A stretch of 64,000 bases of DNA, taken from NCBI RefSeq assembly GCF_040958095.1, contig NC_091176.1:45144855-45208854 (forward strand), in the 5' to 3' direction. This stretch comes from Procambarus clarkii (Eukaryota > Arthropoda > Malacostraca > Decapoda > Cambaridae). Numbering within the stretch: the first letter of the stretch is position 1; each line of letters starts with the position of its first letter. Below are positions 1 to 11,284 of this stretch, piece after piece. Both the position numbers and the translations under genes were made by a program. The notes under the pieces were generated by a model. It saw nothing but the letters and a program-made list of their open reading frames with translations. It did not search any database and had not been told where the DNA came from.

Positions 1-719
1 GGGGGTTGGGGTTTAAGGGAAGGGGGGACAGGTAGGGTGTGGGTTAAGGAGGTAGGGGGGACATGGAGGATACGCAGTGAGGGGGGAGGAGGGATAGGGA
101 GGGTCTGGGATGAAGGGGGAGGGGGGACAGGGGGAAAAAGGTAGGAGGGGGGACATGATGGGAATGGGGAAGGGGTGTCAGGGTCAGAATGGGGTGGAGT
201 GGGAGGGAGGGTTGGGTGGGGGCAGGTAGGGTGAGGGGAAGGGAGGGTTTCTATGCAGAGGGGGTGGTGGTGTTGCCCCCCCCCCCCCTCTGGTGTTGCT
301 GGGATGCTGGTTTTGGGTTCTCCTCTTGTCTCTGGGATTGTTGTGTTGAGGGCTGTGATTTCCTGGTTTGCTCCTCTCTCCCTGCGCTTCCTCCTTGCCT
401 CTGCTGCCCTGGCTCTCTCCTCCTTCATCCTGTCCCTCTGCAGGAATACTTTTTTGTATCCCTCCATATGCTGCAGACAACTCTTCCTTTCGAGAATGTC
501 CTCCTTCGTGGTTTCGTTTGTAAACATCACCTTTACAAGTCGGTTTCTGTCCTTGTTGTAACAGCCCAACCTGAAAACCTTCTCTATGTTATGTACAGCC
601 CCTTCCATCTGTAACCCCTTCAGTATCCCATGTACTGCCTCTCTATCCTTGCCATTCCATTCTTGCCTGTTGGATCCTTCCTGTTCTTTGATGCCTACAA
701 CTACCACTGATCTTTTCCA
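1..719. repeat. G-rich low-complexity region
   Basis: The first 270 bases are almost pure G/A/T with repeated runs of G and GGGGGACA-like words, and a C run follows near 277-289. Open frames here are Pro-rich or Arg-rich products of the base composition and have no family features. The rest up to 719 shows no gene. It is host-type low-complexity DNA at the window edge. Confidence 0.7.
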
Positions 720-2226
<1,507 letters not shown>

Positions 2227-2335
2227 ACCGAACCTAACCAACCCTACCTAACCTAACCTAACCTATCTCTATAGGTTAGGTTAGGTTAGGTAGCCGAAAA
2301 AGTTAGGTTAGGTTAGGTTAGGTAGGTTAGGTAGT
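2227..2335. repeat. Short inverted TTAGG telomere-type tract
   Basis: CCTAA units run rightwards to about 2263 and, after a short TCTCTATA spacer, GGTTA units run to about 2335, so the two orientations meet head to head. TTAGG is the arthropod telomere repeat. In decapod genomes short interstitial tracts like this are common next to AT microsatellites, so it does not by itself mark a chromosome end. Confidence 0.85.
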
Positions 2336-2425
2336 CGAAAAACAATTAATTCATGAAAACTTGGCTTATTAGGCAAATTTGGCCTTGCATAGTAGGCTGA
2401 GAAGTGCGTTCTGGCTATTAGGTAC

Positions 2426-2428
<3 letters not shown>

Positions 2429-2518
<90 letters not shown>

Positions 2519-2532
2519 GTATATATATATAC

Positions 2533-2618
<86 letters not shown>
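2429..2618. repeat. (AT)n microsatellite, first array
   Basis: A long AT array with a few GT and AC interruptions near 2509-2550. The bases before it (2370-2428) match a dispersed sequence that recurs next to the second AT array near 3057-3095 and again near 19765-19830, so array and flank travel together as a repeat family. Tyr-Ile open frames through it are artefacts. Confidence 0.97.
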
Positions 2619-2621
<3 letters not shown>

Positions 2622-2775
2622 TGAAAACTCACACCCCAGAAGTGACTCGAACCCATACTCCCAGAAGCAACGCAACTGGTAACTACAGGGCGCCTTAATC
2701 CGCTTGACCATCACGGCCGTCAAAAGGAAGTGATAGCCGAGGCTAATTGAGCCACTTCCCCGACGGCAACTCGGA
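2619..2775 (-). mobile_element. tRNA-derived SINE
   Basis: Read on the minus strand this begins with a tRNA-like head: an A-box-like stretch (TGGTCAAGCGGATTAAGG) and, about 50 bases on, a B-box-like GGGTTCGAGTC, as in RNA polymerase III internal promoters. The sequence then runs into the AT array. It is a retroposed SINE and not a working tRNA gene, because the tRNA 3' half and acceptor pairing are missing. Confidence 0.75.
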
Positions 2776-2841
2776 TGGTAATCTTGGGCATAGCATTTCA
2801 CCAAATCACCTCATTCTTTGGGGCACACGTGAGGAACACAA

Positions 2842-2961
2842 ATGCGAACAAGCCTGAATGGTCCCCAGGACTATATGCGAATGAAATGAGTATGGGTTCG
2901 AGTCACTTCTGGGGTGTGAGTTTTCATTCGCATATAGTCCTGGGGACCATTCAGGCTTGTT

Positions 2962-2966
<5 letters not shown>
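2842..2966. repeat. Long hairpin made of inverted SINE tails
   Basis: Bases 2842-2885 and 2923-2966 are near-perfect reverse complements, about 44 bases each, around a loop of about 37 bases. The loop holds another SINE B-box (GGGTTCGAGTC, plus strand). It probably formed by insertion or inversion of a second copy of the element at 2619-2775. Confidence 0.8.

Positions 2967-3056
<90 letters not shown>
2967..3056. repeat. (AT)n microsatellite, second array
   Basis: About 90 bases of pure AT repeat, followed by GTCGTACCTAG, which mirrors the flank of the first array in inverted orientation. Confidence 0.97.
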
Positions 3057-3059
<3 letters not shown>

Positions 3060-3470
3060 GTACCTAGTAGCCAGAACTCACTTCTTGGCCTACTATGCAG
3101 GGCTCTCGTCTTACTTAACTAAGTTAGCAAGGACTCTGTTGTTTCTGGCTAAGTGAAAACATTTTGGCCTATTATGCCAAACATTATACTGGTTTTTTGG
3201 CCAAGAATGCAAACTAACGATTGTTTGTTTGTGTATCACATGGTCACTGTAAAGTAAGATGTTGTCCATTGAATGTAGGAAGATATTTAGATAAAAATGT
3301 CAAATGGGGACGATGTACAGATTAATAATGGCCTTAATAATTGTTTGTACTAGAAATCAGTAGCAAGTGGAGAGATTTGGTGCTTGAACACTTATAAATC
3401 TAAAGTTGGGAGCAAATAATGAAAAAACATTGATGAATCTTAATAATGTAATAATGCCCAACCAATTAAT
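3057..3470. other. Dispersed-repeat flank and gene-free DNA
   Basis: 3057-3200 is the inverted copy of the repeat flank at 2370-2428 (shared words such as GTACCTAG and CCTACTATGC). From about 3380 the sequence matches the 3' flank of other family B copies (near 5965 and 7155), so the A/B block begins here. Confidence 0.6.
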
Positions 3471-4025
3471 TCACATATCATTCTTTACATTAGAAAGGGA
3501 ACTTAAGTGACTGACTGGACTCTGGACGATGGTAGATTTAACCAGTTCAGTTATCATTTTCTGTATTTCAGAGTTACGTACTTCTTCCGTTAGTCGCAAG
3601 GCAACATTTTGTAAATGATCCACACTATCTTGATGCCTCGACAATTTAGTTAGCACCTCAATAACAGTTATATGGGTGGTTAATTCATATTGGGGATATT
3701 TACTCAAATCTATTGAAGGTTTCGGTAATCTACCTTTGGTTTCCAGGTAATCAAGACCTTTTAAAATACAAGTAATGTGTTTCTCTTTCGTTTTGTATTT
3801 ATAGTGACGATCCATATCTGGATAATTAAAGTCGTCTAATTCTTCATATCCCAATGGCCACTTTGGCCACTCGTCACCATTATTACATGATTTCACTATT
3901 TTGTTGGTAGTTTTGAAATCAACATTTGAATAAAAGGTCACTAAAATATTTTTAAGTTTTGCAGTATCATACTTTTTTCTAAAGAATAAAATATAGTTGA
4001 TCATTTCATTTACTGACGACGTCAT
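3471..4025 (-). CDS. Family B protein, copy 1 (intact)
   Basis: A 184-residue protein of unknown function; I do not recognise the family. It starts at an ATG (MTSSVNEM) and ends IDM/NDM-like, as its sister copies do at 6036 and 7226. Sequence features: a hydrophobic N-terminal segment (NYILFFRKKYD), a Cys-Asn pair in the middle (KSCNNGDEWP), a conserved LETKGRLPKPSID stretch around residue 95-110, and a probable C-terminal helix (LQNVALRLTEEVR). There is no signal peptide or membrane segment. Compared with sisters this copy has a small insertion near KWPLGYEELDD. Upstream on its strand lies a TATATAAG box (4085-4092). The gene lies close to the start of the A copy on the opposite strand at 4569. 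Confidence 0.8.
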   Translation of the reverse strand: MTSSVNEMINYILFFRKKYDTAKLKNILVTFYSNVDFKTTNKIVKSCNNGDEWPKWPLGYEELDDFNYPDMDRHYKYKTKEKHITCILKGLDYLETKGRLPKPSIDLSKYPQYELTTHITVIEVLTKLSRHQDSVDHLQNVALRLTEEVRNSEIQKMITELVKSTIVQSPVSHLSSLSNVKNDM

Positions 4026-4084
4026 TATAAATTCGTTTTTGGTAAATGAATGGAATAGTTAAGTGAAATTCTAAATTTTTATTA

Positions 4085-4092
4085 CTTATATA
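4085..4092 (-). promoter_or_regulatory. TATA box of family B copy 1
   Basis: Minus-strand TATATAAG, followed about 30 bases downstream by an initiator-like TTCACTTAACT and then the coding start. The same arrangement precedes the B copies at 6575, 7765 and 10610, so this is a conserved core promoter. Confidence 0.7.
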
Positions 4093-4568
4093 CACTTCTT
4101 GCCCAAATTTTATTTCTAATTAGCACCGCCTTATAAGACAATATGCCGATTCCCAGCGAAAATGTAGTGTTTTTAGTAAAAGAAACTGCACAAAGAGAAG
4201 TCCAGCTGACCCATCCCCCTACGTAAATTTATGTGTTCTCCTTTTTGGTTGAATGGATGGATAGTTAGTGAAATTCTAAATTTTTATTACTTTTATACTT
4301 CTTGCTAATTAATTTGTGACAATAGTTACTGAAAACTTTGTTTTCATTGAATCTGTACTTATTTTGTTTTTCTTACTCATTGCACATAAAGGGTTTTTGG
4401 GGCTTGAATGTACTCACAAATAGTTGATCAGTTAACATTTTTACCTCATTTTTTTTTTTTTTTTCATTTAACAATTCCAAGGTTATATATATTATATAGA
4501 AATAGAAATTTAGTAGCCACATTCCTACTAACATTTGGAATATTCAGCTGCACAAACTTTATAAAACC
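4093..4568. other. Divergent spacer between B copy 1 and A copy 1
   Basis: No gene seen. Bases 4156-4235 recur almost unchanged at about 6696-6790, showing that the spacer was duplicated with the genes. A T run lies near 4447-4464. The right end carries the conserved branch point and acceptor that precede family A genes (annotated separately). Confidence 0.6.
4526..4547 (+). promoter_or_regulatory. Branch point and 3' splice site before family A copy 1
   Basis: TACTAAC at 4526-4532 is the consensus branch point, and CAG at 4545-4547 is 15 bases downstream, 21 bases before the ATG. The same block precedes the A genes near 9064-9085, 12649-12670 (minus) and 14286-14310 (minus). This implies a leader exon further upstream. 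In the copy ending at 26413 the acceptor AG is changed. Confidence 0.65.
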
Positions 4569-5602
4569 ATGGTATCCATATTTCCCTTTAAATCTTTTAC
4601 ATCTTCGATTACATCAAGTTCCCAAATAGAAAAATATTTAGACCAATCATGTTCGTATAGTGTAGATATTACTTTAGAACCATGTATAATTAAATTAAGA
4701 CTAAAGCAACAAGAAATTGTAATTGTAAATGTTTATGCTATAAAAAAATGGATGGGATCTACTCAAGAAGGATATCCTGCGGCATCCCAATTACAATTTA
4801 TACTGCGAGTCGTAGTTAGGGAGGATGAAAATTATTGTTCTTATATGTTTGTGGAACTCTTCTTTAACATTGACCAAAGAACCAGCATGTTCTGTGAACA
4901 TAATTTCAAGTATTCCCATGATCCGGATTACTTAAAATTGACTATCACGGGATATAGGTCCTACGCCAAAGATCCTTCCATATTTCTGATGATGATACAA
5001 GCTTCCAATCAGGAACGAGAAGCTCTGAGAGAGATAATGATAGCAGACGGAATATCGATTCCATCGTCATTTTGTAAAGTTGATCAGGGTGCGCTCAAAA
5101 GGCTTATGTCCCTCAGACAATATTTGAATCGGCATTATTATTTTAGGTATATGATGTTTAAAAATATACGTTGGGAATTAACCCGAGATGTGAGAGATTA
5201 CGAAGCATGGTTGAAAAATAAAAAATGGTTTAACTACGTTAATCACAGGATGATTCAACATAGACCCTATTGTTTATATGATGAATATTTTCATGACGTG
5301 CCTCAAGATGGAATTTATAATATATGGTCTTCAGATTATACATTTCGGGTTTTCAGTGATGGTGATGAAAAGTGTGATGATATATGTTGTATTACGCTAC
5401 GAAACCTTGACCGAATTTATCATTTAAATTCGGCGTAGAGCGAATTAATTGCTCGAATAGTGGCAAAAGAATATGGATCATTTTATATACAAAAGGTAAA
5501 ACGCGTACTTTTCATAACCCGAAATCCCCATCTCTTTATGGACCTCATTCAAACGGGAGAAAAGGAAGAAATCTGTCGTTTTATTATAGAAGACGAAGGT
5601 TT

Positions 5603-5633
<31 letters not shown>

Positions 5634-5894
5634 CCACCACCTCCATGTAAAAACACCTACAACCCAAATAGTTTGCAGGCAATGTGCGTCAATCAATTTG
5701 TGAATTCCTTTTTGGATATTAATAGAATGGGATATTGGACCGTGGCCTGCTTACGTAGAGCAATCAACACCAACCCTAATATTCCTCATTTATTTAAACA
5801 CCAATTAATCAACGAAGTTCAACGGAATCTAATGATTAGATCTTGGGAAAAAGCAGTGGCTGATGAACCAACTACTGAACTTTTATTTTTTTAA
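4569..5894 (+). pseudogene. Family A protein, copy 1 (one in-frame stop)
   Basis: Family A is a recurrent orphan of this window with no function I can name. The ATG has good context (ACCATGG). The reading frame is open from 4569 to 5894 apart from one TAG at 5436-5438, where the sister copies have a lysine codon. Conserved blocks: KIWMGSTQEGYPAASQ-like near residue 60, GYRSYAKDPSIFLMMIQ near 135, MMIADGISIP near 165, YFRYMMFKNIRWELTRD near 205, FRVFSDGDEKCDD, LFITRNPHLFMDLIQ, and a long Ser run then Pro run before the C-terminal domain. No signal peptide is visible. Either the protein is truncated at residue 289 or the stop is read through; truncation is simpler. Its 3' end faces the 3' end of the B copy at 6036. 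Confidence 0.75.
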
Positions 5895-6035
5895 GAACAG
5901 ATTCAATGAAAAAGTTTTTTACTGAATTGAAAATATTTGTTTATTATTCTTATAATAAATAAATCTAAAGTTGGGATTAAATAATGAAGAAACATTGATG
6001 AATCTTAATAAGGTAATAATGTCCAATCAATTAAT

Positions 6036-6575
6036 TCACATATCAATTTTTACATTAGAAAGGGAACTTAAGTGACTGACTGGACTCTGGCCGATGGTAG
6101 ATTTAACCAGTTCAGTTATCATTTTCTCCACTTCAGAGTTACGTACTTCTTCCGTTAGTCGCAAGGCAACATCTTGTAAATGATCCACACTATCTTGAAG
6201 CCTCGATAATTTAGTTAGCACCTCAATACCAGTTATATGGGTGGTTAATTCATATTGGGGATATTTAGCCAAATCGATTGAAGGTTTCGGTAATCTACCT
6301 TTGGTTTCCAGGTAATCAAGGCCTTTAAAAATACAAGTAATGTGTTCGTCTTTCGTTTTGTATTGATCCTTGTAATCCATCATATCTGGATAATTAAATT
6401 CGTCTAATTCATATGGCCACTTGTCATCATTATTACATGATTTCACTATTTTTTTGGTGGTTTTGAGATCATCATTTGAATAAAAGGTCACTAAAATATT
6501 TTTAAGTTTTGCAGTATCATACTTTTTTCTAAAGAATAAAATATAGTTGATCATTTCATTTACTGACGACGTCAT
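6036..6575 (-). CDS. Family B protein, copy 2 (intact)
   Basis: A 179-residue family B protein from an ATG (MTSSVNEM) to the shared C-terminus (SNVKIDM). It differs from copy 1 by scattered substitutions and lacks the five-residue insertion near residue 60. It sits tail to tail with the family A copy ending at 5894, with 141 bases between the stops that contain AATAAA-type signals for both directions. Function unknown; no known domain is visible. Confidence 0.8.
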   Translation of the reverse strand: MTSSVNEMINYILFFRKKYDTAKLKNILVTFYSNDDLKTTKKIVKSCNNDDKWPYELDEFNYPDMMDYKDQYKTKDEHITCIFKGLDYLETKGRLPKPSIDLAKYPQYELTTHITGIEVLTKLSRLQDSVDHLQDVALRLTEEVRNSEVEKMITELVKSTIGQSPVSHLSSLSNVKIDM

Positions 6576-6634
6576 TATGTATTCGTTTTTGGTAAATGAA
6601 TGGAATAGTTAAGTGAAATTCTAAATTTTTACTA

Positions 6635-6642
6635 CTTATATA
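6635..6642 (-). promoter_or_regulatory. TATA box of family B copy 2
   Basis: Minus-strand TATATAAG in the same position relative to the coding start as in copy 1. Confidence 0.65.
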
Positions 6643-6794
6643 CACTTCTTGCCCAAATTTTATTTCTAATTAGCACCGCCTTATAAGACAATATGCCGAT
6701 TCCCAGCGAAAATGTAGTGTTTTTAGTAAAAGAAACTGCACAAAGAGAAGTCCAGCTGACCCATCCCCCTACGTAAATTTATGTGTTCCCATTT

Positions 6795-7094
6795 ATCATT
6801 TAAATTCGGCGAAGAGCGAATTAATTGCTCGAATAGTGGCAAAAGAATATGGATTATTTTTTGCAGGCAATGTGCGTCAATCAATTTGTGAATTCCTTTT
6901 TGGATACTACTAGAATGGGATATTGGACCGTGGCCTACTTACGTAGAACAATCAACACCAACCCTAACATTCCTCATTTTTTAAAACACCAATTAATCAA
7001 CGAAGTTCCACGGAATCTAATGATTAGATCGTGGGAAAGAGCAGTGGCAGATGAACCAACTACTGAACTTTTATTTTTTTTAAGAACAAATTCA
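6795..7094 (+). pseudogene. Family A fragment (5' and internal deletion)
   Basis: Sequence equivalent to the family A block YHLNSAKSELIAR begins abruptly at about 6795, right after the duplicated spacer. It then jumps from KEYGS directly to the C-terminal domain (LQAMCVNQFVNSFLD), missing the LFITRNPHLF block and the Ser/Pro linker. The N-terminal two thirds are absent. It keeps the usual C-terminus (TTELLFF) and the convergent spacing to the next B copy. A dead remnant. Confidence 0.8.
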
Positions 7095-7225
7095 ATGAAA
7101 ACGTTTTTTACTGAATTGAAAATATTTGTTTATTATTCTTCTAATAAATAAATCTAAAGTTGGGAGCAAATGCTAAAAAAAACATTGATGAATCTAAATA
7201 ATGTAATAATGCCCAATCAATTAAT

Positions 7226-7765
7226 TCACATATCAATCTTTACATTAGAAAGGGAACTTAAGTGACTGACTGGACTCTGGCCGATGGTAGATTTAACCAG
7301 TTCAGTTATCATTTTCTGAACTTCAGAGTTACGTACTTCTTCCGTTAGTCGCAAGGCAACATTTTGTAAATGATCCACATTATCTTGAAGCCTCGACAAT
7401 TTAGTTAGCACCTCAATACCAGTTATATGGGTGGTTAATTCATATTTTGGATATTTAGCCAAATCGATTGAAGGTTTCGGTAATCTACCTTTGGTTTCCA
7501 GGTAATTAAGACCTTTAAAAATACAAGTAACGAATTCGTCTTTCGTTTTGTATTGATCATTGTAATCCATCATATCTGGATAATTAAATTCGTATAATTC
7601 ATATGGCCACTCATCACCATTATTACATGATGCCACTATTTTTTTGGTAGTTTGGAGATCATCATTTGAATAAAAGGTTACTAAAATATGTTTAAGTTTT
7701 GTAGTATCATACTTTTTTCTAAAGAATAAAATAAAGTTGATCATTTCATTTACTGACGTCGTCAT
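7226..7765 (-). CDS. Family B protein, copy 3 (intact)
   Basis: 179 residues, full length compared with copy 2, starting MTTSVNEM and ending SNVKIDM. Substitutions are scattered (for example NFILFF, IVASCNN), as in a diverged working copy, with no breaks. Its 3' end faces the family A fragment at 6795-7094. Function unknown. Confidence 0.8.
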   Translation of the reverse strand: MTTSVNEMINFILFFRKKYDTTKLKHILVTFYSNDDLQTTKKIVASCNNGDEWPYELYEFNYPDMMDYNDQYKTKDEFVTCIFKGLNYLETKGRLPKPSIDLAKYPKYELTTHITGIEVLTKLSRLQDNVDHLQNVALRLTEEVRNSEVQKMITELVKSTIGQSPVSHLSSLSNVKIDM

Positions 7766-7824
7766 AATGTATTCGTTTTTGGTAAATGAATGAAATAGTT
7801 AAGTGAAATTCTAAATTTTTATTA

Positions 7825-7832
7825 CTTATATA
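7825..7832 (-). promoter_or_regulatory. TATA box of family B copy 3
   Basis: Minus-strand TATATAAG with the same downstream AATTTCACTTAACT initiator region as the other B copies. Confidence 0.65.
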
Positions 7833-9063
7833 CTTCTGGCCAAAATTTAATTTCTAATTAGCGACAATAGTTGCTGAAAACTTGTACTTTTGATAATGAT
7901 TAGTTCCCCTTTTTATACTCTTCGACTTAATACTAAATAACCGCAATTTTTGTTATCTCAATATTTTATTGAGAATGCTCTTGGTCTTCTTTCATCTTTA
8001 ACATAATATAAAAAAATACAACTGTCTTCATCACACATATGGGCTTTTTTTGTTGCTGAGTGACTTCAAATATTCAGCCTGGTTGATTCTTTGACTGAAT
8101 TCTTCACCACATATATTTATGAACAGTCAGTAGGTGTACGCAAACCAAAGTAATGGTTGAATCTGGATATAGGTTTTTTTTTTGGTTCCCTCTGTAGTTC
8201 AATTTTCTCACACACCTCCCTTATATGTTTAAATGATTTTCACTGATATGTGTTCCTTAATAGGCGTTGGTGGTGATTGATTAAGAGAAAGTGGGGTTCT
8301 ATGTGGCAACTACTTCATCTTGTAGTGTCAGTCTTGGGGATAAAACGAAGGTGGGGGGGAGGGGGGTTTATGATGGTGATAGTAGTGACGGCAGAGGCAC
8401 TGAAGTTGAGGCAGCAGCCACTTCAAATTTTTTTATCTTCGTCTGGAAACAAAAATGATGATAGTAGGGGTGACGGGATTCACTTAGTTTACGCAGATGT
8501 TCCAGTGGACCACCACTGTTAAATAGTAGATATATTATAAATATGCTAACCTTTAAATTCACTTTTTTTGCTTAACTTCTTCGTCTCTCTCTCTCTCTCT
8601 CTCTCTTTCTCTCCGAATTCCATTAACTTTCTGCAGCCCACAAGTTAAGGGAAAGGAGGAGTTGATGATGAAGGTAGTGGTGGTGGTTCTTCTTCAACGA
8701 TCCTGGAGAAGAAATTGCAGGTGCTGCCTCCATACCGGACAAGTCCAACTGACACTGATATGTATCAATTGACAGCACCCTATGTCATCACCTTCCTTCC
8801 CTCCCCCCCCCCCATCTCAACATAAACAATGGGTCAAGTCATTTTTAATCGACCAATTACTGACCGACCCACTTTCTTTGCTAAAACGGCAGTTGATCAG
8901 CAAACATTTTACCTTATTTTTTTTTTCACATGATTCATGCTATTATTGACCAATTGAAGAATATCATTGTATACTAATTTATATTATTAATATGTGTATA
9001 TTAATTTTATTTAACAGTTCTAAAGTTATATGAATAGAAATATAAATTTAGTAACCACACTCC
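7833..9063. other. Long spacer with TC microsatellite
   Basis: No gene supported. A (TC)n tract lies at 8583-8612. Bases near 8615-8660 (CATTAACTTTCTG...CCCACAAGTTAAGG) recur near 62615-62645, so a short repeat links this spacer to the right end of the window. A C run lies at 8802-8813. Short open frames at 8277-8562 have no recognisable content. The AT-rich end near 8940-9060 is the usual upstream flank of a family A gene and recurs inverted near 12700-12780. Confidence 0.55.
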
Positions 9064-9085
9064 TACTAACATTCGGAATATTCAG
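9064..9085 (+). promoter_or_regulatory. Branch point and 3' splice site before family A copy 3
   Basis: TACTAAC at 9064-9070 and CAG at 9083-9085, matching the block at 4526-4547, about 22 bases before the ATG at 9107. Confidence 0.65.
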
Positions 9086-9106
9086 TTGCACAAAGCTTTT
9101 AAAACC

Positions 9107-10521
9107 ATGGTATCCATATTTCCCTTGAAATCTTTTACATCTTCGATTACATCATATTCCCAAATAATGAATTATATCATTAAATATGGTTCATATGGTA
9201 TAGATATTATTTTAGAACCATTTATAAATAAAATACCATTTAAACTCCAAATTGTAAATGTTTATGCTATAAAAATATGGATGGGATCTACTCAAGAAGG
9301 ATATCCTGCGGCATCCCAATTACAATTTATACTGCGAGTCGCAAATAAGGAGGATGGAAAATTTTATTATTCCTATAGGTTTTTGGAAATCTTCTCTAAC
9401 ATTGACCAAAGAAGCATCATGTTCTGTGAACATAATTTCAAGTATCCCCATGATCCGGATTACTTAATAGTGCCTATCGCGGGATATAGGTCCTACGCCA
9501 AAGATCCTTCCATATTTCTAATGATGATACAAGCTTCCAATCAGGAACGAGAAGCTCTGAGAGAGATGATGATAGCAGACGGAATATCGATTCCATCGTC
9601 ATTTTGTAAAGTTGATCAGGCTGCGGTGAAAAGGCTTATGTCCCTCAAACAATATTTGAATCGGCATTATTATTTTAGGTATATGATGTTTAAAAATATA
9701 CGTTGGGAATTAACCCGAGATGTGAGAGATTACGAAGCATGGTTGAAAAATAAAAAATGGCTTAACTACGTTTATCGCAGGATGAAAAACATAAACCCTA
9801 TTGTTTACATGATGGATCTTTTTATAACGAGCCTCGTCAAGATATAATTTATAGGGACCCCAACTATGAAATTAGATCTCATTTGGGGGTACCCAAATAT
9901 TGTAATGACTGGCGGGATAGAGATTCTATTTTTCGGGTTTTCAGTGATGGTGATAAAAAGTGTGATGATATATGTTGTATTAGGCTAGGAAACCTTGACC
10001 AAATTTATCATTTAAATTCGGCAAAGAGCGAATTAATTGCTCGAATAGTGGTGAAAGAATACGGATCATTTTATGTAGAAAAGGTAAAAGGCGTACTTTT
10101 CATAACCCGAAATCCCCATCTCTTTATGGACCTCATTCAAACGGGAGAAAAGGAAGAAATCTGTCGTTTTATTATAGAAGACGAAGGTTTATCATCATCA
10201 TCATCATCACCACCACCTCCATGGAAAAACACCTACAAGCCAAATAGTTTGCAGGCAATGTGCGTCAATCAATTTGTGAATTCCTTTTTGGATATTAATA
10301 GAATGGGATATTGGACCGTGGCCTGCTTACGTAGAGCAATATACACCAACCCTAATATTCCTCATTTTTTAAAACGCCAAATAATCAACGAAGTTCAACG
10401 GAATCTAATGATTAGCTCTTGGGAAAGAGCAGTAGCAGATGAAACAACTACTGAATTTCCTGTAGAAATTAATGAGGGATACGAAAGGTACAAGTTTTCA
10501 GCAACTATTGTCGCTAATTAG
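9107..10521 (+). pseudogene. Family A protein, copy 3 (frameshifted)
   Basis: Starts at ATGGTATCC like copy 1 and is open to about 9785, where a small deletion changes frame just after the Trp-rich block (WLKNKKW); that frame then ends at 9847. Family A sequence resumes in another frame (PKYCNDW, FRVFSDGDKKCDD, LFITRNPHLFMDL, Ser6Pro4 linker, LQAMCVNQFVNSFLD) to 10521. The last 20 or so residues (from EFPVEINEG) do not match other copies, because the segment runs into the reversed promoter side of a B copy. Two defects make a working protein unlikely. Confidence 0.8.
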
Positions 10522-10542
10522 AAATTAAATTTTGGCCAGAAG

Positions 10543-10550
10543 TATATAAG
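10543..10550 (+). promoter_or_regulatory. TATA box of family B copy 4
   Basis: TATATAAG, with TTTCACTTAACT about 20-30 bases later and the coding ATG at 10610. Here it lies directly behind the end of the preceding family A pseudogene. Confidence 0.65.
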
Positions 10551-10609
10551 TAATAAAAATTTCGAATTTCACTTAACTATTCCATTCATTTACCAAAAAC
10601 GAATACATA

Positions 10610-11152
10610 ATGACGTCATCAGTAAATGAAATGATCAACTTTATTTTATTCTTTAGAAAAAAGTATGATAATACAAAACTTGGAAAGATTTTAGTAACCT
10701 TTTATTCAACTGATGAACTCATAGCAACCAAAAAAATAGTGGCATCATGTAATAATGGTGATAAGTGGCCATATGGATTAGACGAATTTAATTATCCAGA
10801 TAGGATGGATTACATGGATCAATACACAATGAACCACGAATTCGTTACAGATATTTTTATAGGTCTTAATTACCTGGAAACCAAAGGTAGATTACCGAAA
10901 CCTTCAATAGATTTTGCTAAATATCCCAAATATGAATTAACCACCCTTATAACTGGTATTGAGTTGCTAACTAAATTATCGAGGCTTCAAGATAGTGTGG
11001 ATCATTTACAAAATGTTGCCTTGCGACTAACGGAAGAAGTACGTAAAACTCTGAAATACAGAAAATGATAACTGAACTGGTTAAATCTATCATCGGCCAG
11101 AGTCCAGTCAGTCACTTAAGTTTCCTATCTAATGTAAAGAATGATATGTGAA
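10610..11152 (+). pseudogene. Family B protein, copy 4 (late frameshift)
   Basis: Full-length family B sequence on the plus strand from MTSSVNEM. A two-base insertion near 11046 (GTAAAACTC where sisters have GTAACTC) shifts the frame and ends it at 11068 after 152 residues. The remaining family sequence (MITELVKS, VSHLS) continues out of frame to about 11152. Loss of the last 25-30 residues may or may not abolish function. It faces the family A copy at 11285 tail to tail. Confidence 0.8.
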
Positions 11153-11284
11153 TTAATTGATTGGGCATTATTACATTATTAAGATTCATCAATAGTTTTT
11201 ATTTATACTTTTAGCATTTGCTTCCAACTTTAGATTTATTTATTAGAATAATAATAAACATATATATTTTATAACATAATCAAT

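Noticed and set aside
2619..2775. tRNA gene
   Set aside because: A and B boxes present but the cloverleaf is incomplete and the head runs into a SINE body.
2308..2804. Tyr-Ile repeat ORFs on both strands
   Set aside because: Products of the AT microsatellite; no coding evidence.
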